Below are positions 26,464-36,412 of a DNA stretch of 64,000 bases, piece after piece. The position numbers and the translations under genes are program-made. The DNA is from Bin80 sp965116685 (GTDB lineage: Bacteria; Bacteroidota; Rhodothermia; Rhodothermales; Bin80): the NCBI GenBank assembly GCA_965116685.1, contig OZ220707.1, positions 682,001 to 746,000 of the forward strand. The letters are read 5' to 3'. Position 1 is the first letter of the stretch. Each line of letters starts with the position of its first letter. Under the pieces are notes generated by a model that did not search any database, was not told the DNA's origin, and saw only the letters and a list, made by a program, of their open reading frames with translations.

Positions 26464-27362
26464 TACTTAATGTTTACTGTGAGCGTATCTACGGCCAATC
26501 CCGCAAAAATCCCCCGCCCTCCTAAAATATTTGATGGCGGCTCATACTCACCCGGATTCGAACTCTGAGACACAAAATCTGCGTAGGCCTCTGTACAACG
26601 AACGATACTGATACGCAGACCATGCTCTGGAAGCTGATCAATCTGGCTTGCCACAGGTATCGCATAAGAACCGGACCAGAATCGTCGATTGGTATCAATA
26701 AATGGTACATCTTCTTCCGGCTGCAGTACTTCCGAACTCAGAAAGTAATTGCTCAGTCTTTGATCCTGCGTAAGCGTGGGGAGCAACTGCATTCTGATCC
26801 ACCAGTTATCCCCATCGTTACCCGTATGGTCTTCCCAATACACGGTTGCCCATACAATATGAACCAATCCTTCCCGCGCACCCGTACCGAGTGCCCGAAT
26901 CCCTAAAGAATCAATCTGAGTCGGATCTATAAACAGAGAGTCCAATAGCAATCCAGGTATCGGGGTATCTGAAACCGAGATTTCTATGCTGTCCAGGGAA
27001 ATTAGTGGCGGAATTCGAGTCTGGGCCGTGATCAATTGATCCTCCCATTGCACGTTCAATGTGAGGCTTTCTCCAGGCATCGCCGTCATGGAATCCAATG
27101 GCGCATACACCCCAGGGCGCTGCACCAGGTAAGGAATTAGAACATCCTGCAGCGTGAGCCCAACCTGGGCACCTATGACAGCAGTAGACGGATCCAGTTG
27201 ATAAGGATCCTGCAGCGGAGCGGCCTGTCTTAGGATGATTTCCGGTAATAATTGCTCGGACATCACAAATGCTTCCACGACAAGCAGGGACGTATTCTCC
27301 GGTTGAATGGCATCACATCCTGCCAGAAAAATAATTACAATCAATAGATGCCTGAACTTCAT
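26463..27362 (-). CDS. DUF4249-type outer-membrane lipoprotein
   Basis: 299 aa. The signal MKFRHLLIVIIFLAGC has a lipobox LAGC (Cys16). The start LVVEAFVMSEQ, the carboxypeptidase-like N-terminal sandwich and the TRIPPLISLDSIEI segment fit DUF4249 proteins. These accompany TonB-dependent receptors with STN domains in Bacteroidota. It begins 2 nt after the receptor gene stop, so it is a co-expressed partner, probably helping ligand capture. The ligand is unknown. Confidence 0.8.
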   Translation of the reverse strand: MKFRHLLIVIIFLAGCDAIQPENTSLLVVEAFVMSEQLLPEIILRQAAPLQDPYQLDPSTAVIGAQVGLTLQDVLIPYLVQRPGVYAPLDSMTAMPGESLTLNVQWEDQLITAQTRIPPLISLDSIEISVSDTPIPGLLLDSLFIDPTQIDSLGIRALGTGAREGLVHIVWATVYWEDHTGNDGDNWWIRMQLLPTLTQDQRLSNYFLSSEVLQPEEDVPFIDTNRRFWSGSYAIPVASQIDQLPEHGLRISIVRCTEAYADFVSQSSNPGEYEPPSNILGGRGIFAGLAVDTLTVNIK

Positions 27363-27364
27363 CG

Positions 27365-30052
27365 CTAAAATTGAGCAGTGATTTCGAGCAATGGATACGC
27401 TGGAAGTCCATATCTGGACGTAATGGCGACCTTCTGCGGTAGTGCAGGATCATATACACGTCCAGTTACATTCCGTCGGAATGTGATGTTATTCACCTCT
27501 AGCTTGAGTTGTAACGCTACATCACCCACGTTGAACCGATAAGAACCTTGAACTCCATAATTCACGTAAGCGGGTAGTCGACCATTATTAATCTTGGGGA
27601 AGTAGAGAAACCCTTGCGGCTCTTCGGAAAGGGGATCCCCTACCGCATAGCGTGCCTCAGGAACCGTAATTGGATACCCGCTGCGCCAGTTTCCACTAAC
27701 TCCATACGACCAATGGCTTTTCGTACGTTGCAGGGCGATTTGGAGTTGCTGGGGTACATCAAATCGTCCGGGACGGAACTGCGCTTCTCCAAGCTCAGGA
27801 GCCCGGCTGCGAGATCTACCGGCCGCATAACTTACCCAGAAAAAGGATGCCCCTCGCTCATACTGAAGGTTGGCTTCCAATCCATACGCCAGTGCTTTCC
27901 CCCGGGTGTATTGGCCTAAAATTGCACCGAGCTCAATCCCGGGCCCCAACAATCTGTCCCTGCTTTGTTGTTCATTGCGCGGCAGCAATAGCCCGTGTGT
28001 CAGGTGAACGTACAGATCCGCATCAACGGTAAAGAAGGTTCCCAACAATACACTGGCACCAAGAGATGCATGATAGCTGTAGGACGGGTCTACAGAACGA
28101 CTGGCGGGGACCCACCGGTAAGAAATCAGATCATACAGCACTGAATAACGATCCCGTACCTGATGCATATACTGAACATTAACCCCCGTAGCCATCCGAA
28201 GAATAACCTGGTCCAAGTCATATTGAACCGCCAAACGAGGGCTTAGCCGTAAATCTTTAGCACCCCTGAGTTGGCTGATACGAAGCCCCGGCTGTATCTG
28301 TAGTCTTGCGGTTGGTTTCCAGGTATCTTGTGCATACAGTACAATTTCCGTGTTCGCTAGTGCGCTACGCTCATCTGTACCTTCGGAGATGGTATTCGTC
28401 TGTAAAATCAACGCTTCCAATTCACTTGAGAATGTGCGCTGCGCAACCGAAATACCTGCCCGAATATGATTGGTCAACGACAGATAGTAATCAATATTCA
28501 GCTTCACGCCAATATCCAATATATCTAATTCATACACCGAATTCACCGATGAAATGGTTGTCGGGCGAATAAAGATGCGTTCATGTGCCCGATAGGAAGT
28601 CGCATACGCCGTTGCGCTCCAAAAAAGTCGATCCGTATGCAGATACTGGTAGCGTGCACTGATCAGGCGATTACTCCACCGCGTATCAAACTCGAACATC
28701 AGGCTTGCCGGCCTCAACCAATCACTTAGCGGCAATGCATCACGAAAGGAGCCTACCACCGACAAATTTACGGGCAGCCGAATATCCAGAACATCTGAAC
28801 TTCCATAGACACCCAGAGTCAGCCGCTGTCTTATGGATGGGCGCCATGCCAACTTCGTACTAATATCATACAAGTGTATTCCTGTACGCATCGTGTCCCG
28901 TCTGCTCCCATCGTACACCGGATGCCTGCGCCCAATAATTCGATCCAGATAGGATCGCCGCCCAGAGACCATAAACGATAGTCCCTTTGTGATTGGCCCC
29001 TCAACGAATACGCGTGCACTTAATACCCCCAAGCCTGCCAATCCCGTGATTTGGTCCATCGTACCATCTTTCAACTCTGTATCCAATACAGCCGACAGGC
29101 GTCCGCCATGTTCGGCCGGAAAACTTCCCCGGTACAACCGTACATCTTTGAAAGCCTCTGTCTGATAGACCGAGAGGAGTCCTGCAATGTGCCACATATG
29201 ATATACGGGAGCACCATCAATCAAATAGTGAACCTGATCAGGCTCTCCACCCCGAACGATCAATCCCCCTTGATTGGTGCGTACTCTCTGGACACTGGGA
29301 AACCAGCGTAGCGATTGGAGAAGGTCTGCCTCGCCAGGAAAGCCCGGCAGTTTACTGATTCGGTTCACCGGGACCTGCCGTACACCGGGCTCTACCTCAT
29401 ACGGATCTCGACGATCTGAACTGACAAAAATCGCTTGGGATTCCAAGGTTTGACGACCTAATCGAATTGTCGTCGGCTCCTCGGAGATTTCAAGTAAGGT
29501 GTCCAGAGTTGCGTAGCCAAGAAAGGAAATCCTTGCCCGGTATTGCCCAAGTGGTAAAGATGGGATTGCATAGTATCCCGCTTTATTGGTTGCGGAGCCT
29601 ATCGTAAATCTGGGCAGATATACGTGCGCCCCCGGCAAGGTCTCCTCGGACAGCGAATCCATCACAAATCCGTGCAGCGTACCCAAACGGACCTTTGCTG
29701 GATGCAGAGACGCATCTGCACCTACTTCCACAAGTACATATTGCCGCCTTTTTAACCGGATCACACTAAGGTTCTGATCCGATAGAATGCATGCCAGTGC
29801 AGCAGCAATGTCAGTCCCAACATAATTGCATGTTACCACACGCCCTTCTACCTGTCGCTGAGCATAGACAAGATCAATGCGATACGACGTTCCGAAGGAA
29901 TCCAGGACCTGGGAAAGAGGTTCCGTTGAGACATCCACGGAAATATCCTGGGCATACGAACTTGCCACAGGGCTGACACCTACGAAGGCAGCAACCAGGT
30001 ATAAACAATGTAATCGCTTCCGAAAAAACCACTGCCAAAGAGTAACGTGCAT
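27365..30052 (-). CDS. TonB-dependent receptor with STN signalling domain
   Basis: 895 aa. A signal sequence (about 1-35, ending SSYAQ) is followed by an STN domain at about 38-108 (VLDSFGTSYRIDLVYAQRQVEG). A carboxypeptidase-regulatory-like domain follows at about 126-210 (GTLHGFVMDSLSEETLPGAHVYLP), then a plug (LIVRGGEPDQVHYLIDGAPVYHM) and a long beta-barrel. The STN domain suggests it transmits ligand binding to the FecR protein encoded just upstream, to activate the ECF sigma factor. The gap to fecR is 48 nt and to the lipoprotein gene 2 nt. Substrate cannot be named; such sets import glycans, peptides or iron complexes. Confidence 0.9.
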   Translation of the reverse strand: MHVTLWQWFFRKRLHCLYLVAAFVGVSPVASSYAQDISVDVSTEPLSQVLDSFGTSYRIDLVYAQRQVEGRVVTCNYVGTDIAAALACILSDQNLSVIRLKRRQYVLVEVGADASLHPAKVRLGTLHGFVMDSLSEETLPGAHVYLPRFTIGSATNKAGYYAIPSLPLGQYRARISFLGYATLDTLLEISEEPTTIRLGRQTLESQAIFVSSDRRDPYEVEPGVRQVPVNRISKLPGFPGEADLLQSLRWFPSVQRVRTNQGGLIVRGGEPDQVHYLIDGAPVYHMWHIAGLLSVYQTEAFKDVRLYRGSFPAEHGGRLSAVLDTELKDGTMDQITGLAGLGVLSARVFVEGPITKGLSFMVSGRRSYLDRIIGRRHPVYDGSRRDTMRTGIHLYDISTKLAWRPSIRQRLTLGVYGSSDVLDIRLPVNLSVVGSFRDALPLSDWLRPASLMFEFDTRWSNRLISARYQYLHTDRLFWSATAYATSYRAHERIFIRPTTISSVNSVYELDILDIGVKLNIDYYLSLTNHIRAGISVAQRTFSSELEALILQTNTISEGTDERSALANTEIVLYAQDTWKPTARLQIQPGLRISQLRGAKDLRLSPRLAVQYDLDQVILRMATGVNVQYMHQVRDRYSVLYDLISYRWVPASRSVDPSYSYHASLGASVLLGTFFTVDADLYVHLTHGLLLPRNEQQSRDRLLGPGIELGAILGQYTRGKALAYGLEANLQYERGASFFWVSYAAGRSRSRAPELGEAQFRPGRFDVPQQLQIALQRTKSHWSYGVSGNWRSGYPITVPEARYAVGDPLSEEPQGFLYFPKINNGRLPAYVNYGVQGSYRFNVGDVALQLKLEVNNITFRRNVTGRVYDPALPQKVAITSRYGLPAYPLLEITAQF

Positions 30053-30100
30053 TTAATGTGCGCGTTACACATCATGGCCATCTGTGTTCCACACCGCCCT

Positions 30101-31201
30101 TTATGGAACAATGCGATAGGCCTCCCCTTCTCTAAGTACCTCGGCGTTCAGTGTGAGTGCAAGTGCATCCAGAATTTCTTCAACCGCAACGTCTGGAGCG
30201 AAGGTACCGGTTACCTTCTCATTGATCAGAGATGGATCAACTTCAACACGAATATTTCGGCTTGAAGAAAGCAGTACCGCTGCCTTCCTTAATGAAGTTT
30301 CCCGGAAAAAAATAAAACCGGTCCACCCCAATTGATCTTCTATGTTTACTTTCACTGGTGGCGTTGGTGCAGCAGATCCCTGCGCTATGCTCGTCATTTG
30401 CCCAGGAACGAGCAGAACACTCTGAGCATTTTCCGCCTTTGAGGCAACCTCTAACCGACCACTCTCTAAAACAACTTGGGTAAGCCCATTCGTAGAACGC
30501 ACACCAAAGCGTGTGCCGAGTACTCTGGCTACCGCCTCCTTCGTTTGCACGGAAAATGGATCCGGCTGGTGTGCAACATCAAAAAACGCTATTCCCGTCA
30601 ACTCTACAGAGCGCAGAAAATTCTGTCCATCAAACCGAAGGGTTGCAGGTCCGTTGAGGTGTGCTACGGAGCCATCTGGAAGAAGGACACGCTCATATTC
30701 GCCCGGATCTACAGTCGCTACCTGGAGTGCAACATCTCCTTGGTTTAGAAGCAGAAAGATGGTAATCACAGAGACCGCCAGAACGGCAATGGCTGCAGCC
30801 ATTCGAAATGTCCGTAAAGGGAATATCCTGGCCGCTGATCGTTTATCCTCTAACTCCCAGTGCCTGAAAAAATCCTGCCGATCCTGTTCGATTTGAGCAG
30901 ACACTTCAGAAAACCCGGGATGTGACTCAATGACTGGATCAAGGGTTTCCCATTTTCTACTCACCTCGGCAGCTTCCTCCTCACTTAAATCTTCCGCATG
31001 TCCTCCAAAAACTAGCGAGTAGAGTACAAAATCACGAGGGCTGGGAATCCGGTCCCGCAAATAAGCCCGGAACCGTTGCCAGCCTGCAAGAGAACGTGCC
31101 AAATCTGAATCAGCTTCCAGATTCTCGATGTGCGCCTGCTTCTCTTCGGCGGTGAGTGTTTCTTCGCAAAGCACCTTTTTTAGTATCTCAGATTGATCCA
31201 T
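30101..31201 (-). CDS. FecR-family anti-sigma factor
   Basis: 366 aa. The N-terminal cytoplasmic part (1-130) would bind the sigma factor; a single membrane helix follows at about 133-152 (AAAIAVLAVSVITIFLLL). Next comes the periplasmic FecR domain (VATVDPGEYERVLLPDGSVAHLNGPATLRF, LGTRFGVRS). The C-terminal DUF4974/STN-like segment is LRKAAVLLSSSRNIRVEVDPSLINEKVTGTF and following. This is the standard Bacteroidota layout. The gene follows the sigma-factor gene by 53 nt. Confidence 0.9.
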   Translation of the reverse strand: MDQSEILKKVLCEETLTAEEKQAHIENLEADSDLARSLAGWQRFRAYLRDRIPSPRDFVLYSLVFGGHAEDLSEEEAAEVSRKWETLDPVIESHPGFSEVSAQIEQDRQDFFRHWELEDKRSAARIFPLRTFRMAAAIAVLAVSVITIFLLLNQGDVALQVATVDPGEYERVLLPDGSVAHLNGPATLRFDGQNFLRSVELTGIAFFDVAHQPDPFSVQTKEAVARVLGTRFGVRSTNGLTQVVLESGRLEVASKAENAQSVLLVPGQMTSIAQGSAAPTPPVKVNIEDQLGWTGFIFFRETSLRKAAVLLSSSRNIRVEVDPSLINEKVTGTFAPDVAVEEILDALALTLNAEVLREGEAYRIVP

Positions 31202-31254
31202 CCTATAACAAGAGTCCGTCTACTAAGACGCTGGAAAAGTATAAAAGGTAACGG

Positions 31255-31782
31255 CTAGTCCGCAAATACAGATCTCATTTTTTCGAACGCGCGTTTCACC
31301 TGCATTTTGATGGCAGTCTCGGTCGTATCCAGGATCTCGGCAATTTCCTTGTATTTATATCCATGCTCGCGGAGTTCCAGAATGCGCCTGGCACGCGGAG
31401 TGAGCACTCCAAGAGCACGCTCTGTATCAAACTTGCTCCCGGACCATTCGTCAGACGAATCTCGTTTCTCGGGGAGCATTTGCGGCTCGTAGGTTTTCTC
31501 CTTGGAAGAGTGCCGTCCCCGATAATAGTCATGTAATTCGAACAAGGCAGCCTTCATCGCAAATGCTTTGAGCTTATCTGGCTGCTTTAATGCAGTCAAG
31601 CCTGAATGAACCCGCAGTAGCGCACATTGTGTTAGATCGTCTACAACTGCCTGATTCCCAATTTTCGCCTGAAAGTAGCTTTTGAAAACTTTCCCTAATC
31701 GTCTTAAAAGTAAATTTCTGGCGGCTCCATCTCCGCCTTGTGCACGCGTCACAAGAATTGGATCGAATTTACTCAAAGCCAT
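31255..31782 (-). CDS. ECF-type RNA polymerase sigma factor
   Basis: 175 aa. Region 2 lies at about 10-80 (LLLRRLGKVFKSYFQAKIGNQAVVDDLTQCALLRV). Region 4 has a helix-turn-helix, LTPRARRILELREHGYKYKEIAEILDTTETAIKMQVKRAFEKMR, at about 125-172. The small size without region 3 makes it an ECF factor. It is first in the sigma/FecR/receptor/lipoprotein series and is expected to drive that series once released by FecR. The promoter should lie in the non-coding stretch upstream. Confidence 0.9.
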   Translation of the reverse strand: MALSKFDPILVTRAQGGDGAARNLLLRRLGKVFKSYFQAKIGNQAVVDDLTQCALLRVHSGLTALKQPDKLKAFAMKAALFELHDYYRGRHSSKEKTYEPQMLPEKRDSSDEWSGSKFDTERALGVLTPRARRILELREHGYKYKEIAEILDTTETAIKMQVKRAFEKMRSVFAD

Positions 31783-32250
31783 TCTATATCCAGATCGCGA
31801 TCAGTCTAACTCCCTACCCCCCTCTCCAGTGTTTTTCAGATCTGGCTGGAGTTACGCTTTGCACGCGCTGCCGTAGACTTAAACTCCAGCCACCAATCCA
31901 TCATACGCGCTCACCTAAATTTTGTAACGCTACCCGTTCAGAAATTTAGATTTGAACCTCCGAGTTACTTAACAATGGTTACTGGGTGGAAGTTCTTTGC
32001 CTGTGCCCCTTGAAGAGATTCAACGCTTGAATCAGGTTATTCAACTACACCGTCAAGGCACTCCTGTGGGCAATTCAGAATCGCCCTTGCTCCACGAATC
32101 AGTAGGTCCTGCTCCACAAGTATTGCCCCCATGTGCAAGCAATCGGCATCCCATGACCTCAGCCGCTGCCAATCTTGTCAGAACCCGGCTAAAAACAACA
32201 AAGCCCCGGGGAAACCCCCGAGGCTTTGGTTATTCGATTAAGTCCGTAGC
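31783..32250. other. 468-bp intergenic region upstream of the sigma-factor gene
   Basis: It contains the terminator of the following receptor gene at 32196-32229 and should contain the promoter of the sigma-factor series. An 85-codon plus-strand frame (31997-32254) runs across the terminator and has no recognisable protein features. No further gene was seen. Confidence 0.5.
32190..32229 (-). terminator. Rho-independent terminator of the TonB receptor gene
   Basis: Read on the minus strand, the stem CAAAGCC-CGGGG pairs around a TTT loop with CCCCGGGGCTTTG, then a T-rich tail (TTGTTTTT, 32190-32197). It begins 22 nt after the stop of the gene ending at 32251. Strong GC stem plus T tail make this the clearest terminator in the window. 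Confidence 0.85.
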
Positions 32251-35154
32251 CTAGAATAGATCTGCGACCAGACGAAGAACGTAAGCACGTCCATTATAAT
32301 CCCAAGGGGTACTTTCTGGATGAATATTCCCCTGACTCAGAGTTTCATCTGAATGTGCATCTGGTACCGTATCGAACAGATTATCTACCCCAAGAGAGAC
32401 ACGATAATTTTCAAGAAAACGATAACCAACTTCGGCATCCGCAATAACCGCCCCATCATACTCATCCAATAGACTCCCAGAGCTGTTCGTACACGAGTTA
32501 CTGTTATTGCGGCAGGCAAACCAGCCATCATAGTAGCTCAGACGTAACATACCCTGGACTGCACCACGTATATGACGCCCCATTAATACGACACGATGCT
32601 TTGGATTCAGGTCTTCAATTTCAAGTTGCCGACGCGCGGTAAGCAAGCTGACTGTAAATGGAGAACTAAGTGTCTGATCAAGGAACGTGCTAATTGACTG
32701 AGGTGCAGAAAAGGAAGTCAGCGCTGTGCTTGTCCAGTTCCATGCGAGTGTAGCCTGCGTTGCATTCCCTGACCCACTCTCGATGTCATACGCAAGGAGA
32801 AGGTCTATGCCCTGGGTGCGTGTGTCATAATCGTTAGAGAAGAATTTTATTTCCTGCAAATTCTCTACACCACCCAAAATGCCGGCGTTGTCCATGATAT
32901 CCTGAATTTCCTTTGTGATTGCAATATTGCCGGTAAGGGAAATCCTGTCCTTCAATGAGATGTTGAAATAATCCAGGGTAAGCGTAAGATCTGACGACAG
33001 ATCTATAATCGTTCCCAATGTAATGCTCTGGGCCGTTTCCTCGGTAAGTTCTTCTCCACCAAGAGCGCTGGAAATCGGGTGAGTTGGCGGAAGCTGCCCT
33101 GTTTCCACAAGTTGATCACCTTCGCCGGAAAGTGCGGTCTGCAATGCCCAGAGATTTGCCTGTCCCGGTGTAGGTGCCCGGAAGCCTGTTGATGCCGAGG
33201 CCCGGAGGCGGAAACCATTGGTTACACGGAACAACCCTGCAAGCTTCCCGGTCAATGTTGATCCGAAATCATTGTAATAATTTTCATACCGGGCGGCAGC
33301 CCCCAACGTAAAGCGAGTACTTACGTCTGTTTCCAAGTCAACATAAGCAGAGATATTCGGCCGATCCCATGAGCCAGCAAATTTTGGGTTCAAACCCTGA
33401 TACCCATTGGAACCAACACTGAACCCTTGAGAACCATATCTTCCAACTTCGTACGAAGCCTCATCTCCACCTTCTGTGGTAAACTCTTCCGTGTGCCACT
33501 CCAACCCAAAGGCAATATTGAGGGGAGTCTCAAACGCGCCAACATCCACAGGAACGGATCCGCCTGCAGCAATCGTCAATTCCTGCTGCTCATATCCACG
33601 AGGCTTAAACGATGTAGGGCTGTCCGGCCCCATGGATGCATTGATCGTGTTGTAGATGAAGTAGTCTATGTCACTGTTTCCATATGCAAAACTTAGATCC
33701 CAACGAAATCCGTCGTCTGCCCCGCCACGAATACCTGTGGTTACACTCAAATCATAAATGTCGGCACCAAAGCGTGGCGTGAAGCCGCCCGGAAACAACT
33801 CATTGAAGAGAAAGCACTGGCCCTTGTACTGTGAAATGAAGCTGCTCACGGCCGCAAAGTCCGAATCTAGACTAGGAGTCAGTTCCCTGCATATGACATC
33901 GTCACTTTCGTTCAGATCTGCAACGGCACGGACCGCATCCTCGCCACTGCCAAACCGGAAGACAGAACCTCGTGCACTGGGCGTGCCGGGAGCACGGAAA
34001 TAGAAACCACCTTCTGATTTACGCTGTCCATAGCCACCAAATGCATAGATATGCGCGTTGCTGCCGACATCAATTCCTGCATTTACAAAACCAATAACAG
34101 AATTGCTCACATCCGGGCCTCCCCAAATTTGAGCAGGATTGTTGAGGGGATAGCCTCTTTGGATCAACAAGTCTTCATCCCGACGAAGTCCACTTCGGAT
34201 TGTTGGGTTCGCATCGCGATATTCAAGACTTAGATTCATAAAGCCCCTTTCCGTCAGGGGAAGCCCTACATTAACGGCTGCCATGAAATTTTCGCCAGAA
34301 CCCGAGGCTTCGTGTTCGCTCAGCCCATTTGAAGCTGAAATTCCAGTTGGGACTATATCATCTCCACCTATGAACCCTCCATATTGCAACCGTACATGTA
34401 CTCCTTGATTATTATCACGAAGTTGCATGTTGAACACCCCAGCTACGGCATCAGCACCATACTGTGCCGCTGCACCATCCCGAAGTACCTCAACCTGCTT
34501 CAGCGCAATACTTGGAATCATGTTCATATCCGCCCCTTGGGACCCTGTGTTCAGGGAACTGCCAAGAAGGGCCATTGATGCTGAACGATGGCGTCTCTTG
34601 CCATTAACCAGCACCACAACATTATCGGGAGAAAGACCCCGAAGCGTAATGGGTCTGACTAACGTTGCCTCATCATCAATTCCGTGGCGCTGTACATTGT
34701 AAGAAGGAATCTGATTGCGCAGTATATCATCAAGATCCGTGCTGGTCTGGGAAGCCAGATCCCTAGGACCAAAAACGTCAACCGGAACGGCGGAATCCTT
34801 CACAAGCCTCGGTAATCGACGTGATCCCACAACGACGACCTCCTCAATTTCCAAGACGCTTTCACTCAGTTGCACGTTGATCTCGTTCGTATCCCCTGAA
34901 ACGAGAACCTCCTGAGTTCTGTATCCCACAAAGCGAAATTCCAATGTGCTGCCAACAGCAACATCTGAGATTGAATACATACCATCGGAATCGGTGACGG
35001 TACCATCCAGGGTACCCTGAATAATAACTTGTACACCGGGGAACGGCTGATTCGTTGCATCTGTCACTGTACCAGTCACAGTGACCTGAGCCGCTGCAAT
35101 GGGGACAATGAGTAGTCCAAGTGCCAATAAAATGGAAGTAGCAAGTTGTTTCAT
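32251..35154 (-). CDS. TonB-dependent outer-membrane receptor
   Basis: 967 aa. The signal peptide (1-22, ending PIAAA) precedes a carboxypeptidase-regulatory-like domain at about 24-100 (GTVTDATNQPFPGVQVIIQGTLDGTVTDSDGMYSI, FRFVGYRTQEVLVSG). The plug is at about 115-240 (ITLRGLSPDNVVVLVNGKRRH, QVEVLRDGAAAQYGADAVAGVFNMQLRD). A barrel of about 700 residues ends in YVLRLVADLF, with the aromatic terminal residue expected for outer-membrane insertion. Unlike the receptor at 27365-30052 it has no STN domain, so no sigma-linked signalling is expected. No SusD-like partner is adjacent. The barrel type resembles iron-complex or broad substrate receptors; the ligand is not assignable. Confidence 0.9.
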   Translation of the reverse strand: MKQLATSILLALGLLIVPIAAAQVTVTGTVTDATNQPFPGVQVIIQGTLDGTVTDSDGMYSISDVAVGSTLEFRFVGYRTQEVLVSGDTNEINVQLSESVLEIEEVVVVGSRRLPRLVKDSAVPVDVFGPRDLASQTSTDLDDILRNQIPSYNVQRHGIDDEATLVRPITLRGLSPDNVVVLVNGKRRHRSASMALLGSSLNTGSQGADMNMIPSIALKQVEVLRDGAAAQYGADAVAGVFNMQLRDNNQGVHVRLQYGGFIGGDDIVPTGISASNGLSEHEASGSGENFMAAVNVGLPLTERGFMNLSLEYRDANPTIRSGLRRDEDLLIQRGYPLNNPAQIWGGPDVSNSVIGFVNAGIDVGSNAHIYAFGGYGQRKSEGGFYFRAPGTPSARGSVFRFGSGEDAVRAVADLNESDDVICRELTPSLDSDFAAVSSFISQYKGQCFLFNELFPGGFTPRFGADIYDLSVTTGIRGGADDGFRWDLSFAYGNSDIDYFIYNTINASMGPDSPTSFKPRGYEQQELTIAAGGSVPVDVGAFETPLNIAFGLEWHTEEFTTEGGDEASYEVGRYGSQGFSVGSNGYQGLNPKFAGSWDRPNISAYVDLETDVSTRFTLGAAARYENYYNDFGSTLTGKLAGLFRVTNGFRLRASASTGFRAPTPGQANLWALQTALSGEGDQLVETGQLPPTHPISSALGGEELTEETAQSITLGTIIDLSSDLTLTLDYFNISLKDRISLTGNIAITKEIQDIMDNAGILGGVENLQEIKFFSNDYDTRTQGIDLLLAYDIESGSGNATQATLAWNWTSTALTSFSAPQSISTFLDQTLSSPFTVSLLTARRQLEIEDLNPKHRVVLMGRHIRGAVQGMLRLSYYDGWFACRNNSNSCTNSSGSLLDEYDGAVIADAEVGYRFLENYRVSLGVDNLFDTVPDAHSDETLSQGNIHPESTPWDYNGRAYVLRLVADLF

Positions 35155-35499
35155 TTGTTCGGAAATTTGTTTCTGAAGTTAAGTAAACGCACGCTCACGC
35201 CCCAAGCAAAAGCGATTCCCCGCAAAAGAGAAAGGCCTTCCTACGGAAGATAATACTCTCAGACGGCAAATAAATCACGCCATACTACATCATACATCAG
35301 GCAATATAATACTATAATACAATGATGCAATAATATAAGGTAAATATAAAATTCTTTTCCTTAGAGCTAAAGTGAGGTGCTTTCCATGTACTCTCGTTGA
35401 CATGGGTAATCAGGTGGCCATATTACGACCACACCCGCACCGTGTACGGATTGAACATGATTTGGTTTCCAATAAACGATCAAAAGGGGGGTGCTCAGA
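35155..35499. promoter_or_regulatory. 345-bp upstream region of the TonB receptor, very AT-rich core
   Basis: The stretch 35281-35360 is markedly AT-rich (ACTACATCATACATC, AATATAATACTATAATAC) and lies 130-200 nt before the receptor start. It is the probable promoter region on the minus strand. No exact -35/-10 pair could be fixed. The part nearer 35499 is the 3' side of mazG and shows no gene. Confidence 0.35.
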
Positions 35500-36294
35500 T
35501 TACATCTTCTGGTTCTGACATTTTGATGCCTCCCAGTGCAGGTCCAATTCTTCTAACTCTGCCGCCTTTATGTCCGGCACATTTGCTTCTATGTATTCAA
35601 ACCGACCGCAGAAGCGACGATTCGCAGCTCTGAGTGCATCTTCCGGATTGATTTGATTTTTTCGTGCATAATTGACTAGTGCAAAAAGCAAATCTCCAAA
35701 CTCGCTCTCGCGTTCATCCTCCGAACCTGCTGTCTTGAATTCCTGAATTTCCTCTTCGACCTTGGCCCAGGTACTTTCCTGATTGGGGAAATCAAACCCG
35801 ACACTCGCAGCTTTTTCCTGCATCCGGTAAGCGGACAGGAGCGCAGGTAACCCAACGGGCACACCGCTTAGCACGGACCGTCCCTTTCGCTCTTGTGCCT
35901 TGAGGGATTCCCAATTCTGGAGCACTTCTTCGACCCCCGAAACATGAACCTGACCAAATACATGTGGATGGCGCCGAACCATCTTGTCGATGGTTGCCGT
36001 AATCACATCGGCCAGATCGAACTGTTCGGCCTCTTCCGCAATGATGCTGTGCAGGATGATTTGCAATAGTAGATCCCCCAGTTCTGTGCTGAGCTCCTGC
36101 ATGTCCCCTTGATCAAGCGCTTCAACGGTTTCGTATGCCTCTTCAATCAGCAAATGGCGCAGTGAAGCGTGGGTCTGCTTCCGATCCCATGGGCATAGTT
36201 TTCTGAGTTGACGAACTACATTGACTAAGAGGATCCATTGGGGGGCCGAGTCATTGACCTCTGAGTATTTCTGATTAAAAATTTCTTTTAGCAT
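35500..36294 (-). CDS. mazG: Nucleoside triphosphate pyrophosphohydrolase MazG
   Basis: 264 aa. MazG hydrolyses NTPs to NMP and pyrophosphate, cleaning damaged nucleotides. The first MazG domain has LCPWDRKQTHASLRHLLIEEAYETVEAL and ELGDLLLQIILHSIIAEE, with the ExxE...ExxD metal site. The second repeat follows near 190-235 (KVEEEIQEFK, EFGDLLFALVNYARK). It is divergent from ssb with a 118-nt gap. Confidence 0.95.
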   Translation of the reverse strand: MLKEIFNQKYSEVNDSAPQWILLVNVVRQLRKLCPWDRKQTHASLRHLLIEEAYETVEALDQGDMQELSTELGDLLLQIILHSIIAEEAEQFDLADVITATIDKMVRRHPHVFGQVHVSGVEEVLQNWESLKAQERKGRSVLSGVPVGLPALLSAYRMQEKAASVGFDFPNQESTWAKVEEEIQEFKTAGSEDERESEFGDLLFALVNYARKNQINPEDALRAANRRFCGRFEYIEANVPDIKAAELEELDLHWEASKCQNQKM

Positions 36295-36412
36295 TAATCT
36301 GGGGCTATATTGGTATTTTAGTCCGCGTTGGTCTCATGGGGACGTTTTTCTTTCTGATGCGTTTCAAATGCAGACTAATGTCTTACATCCTTTCTTTAAC
36401 GTAACCCAACCC

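Noticed and set aside
31997..32254. 85-codon plus-strand frame
   Set aside because: It runs across a strong minus-strand terminator and the receptor 3' end and has no recognisable sequence features.
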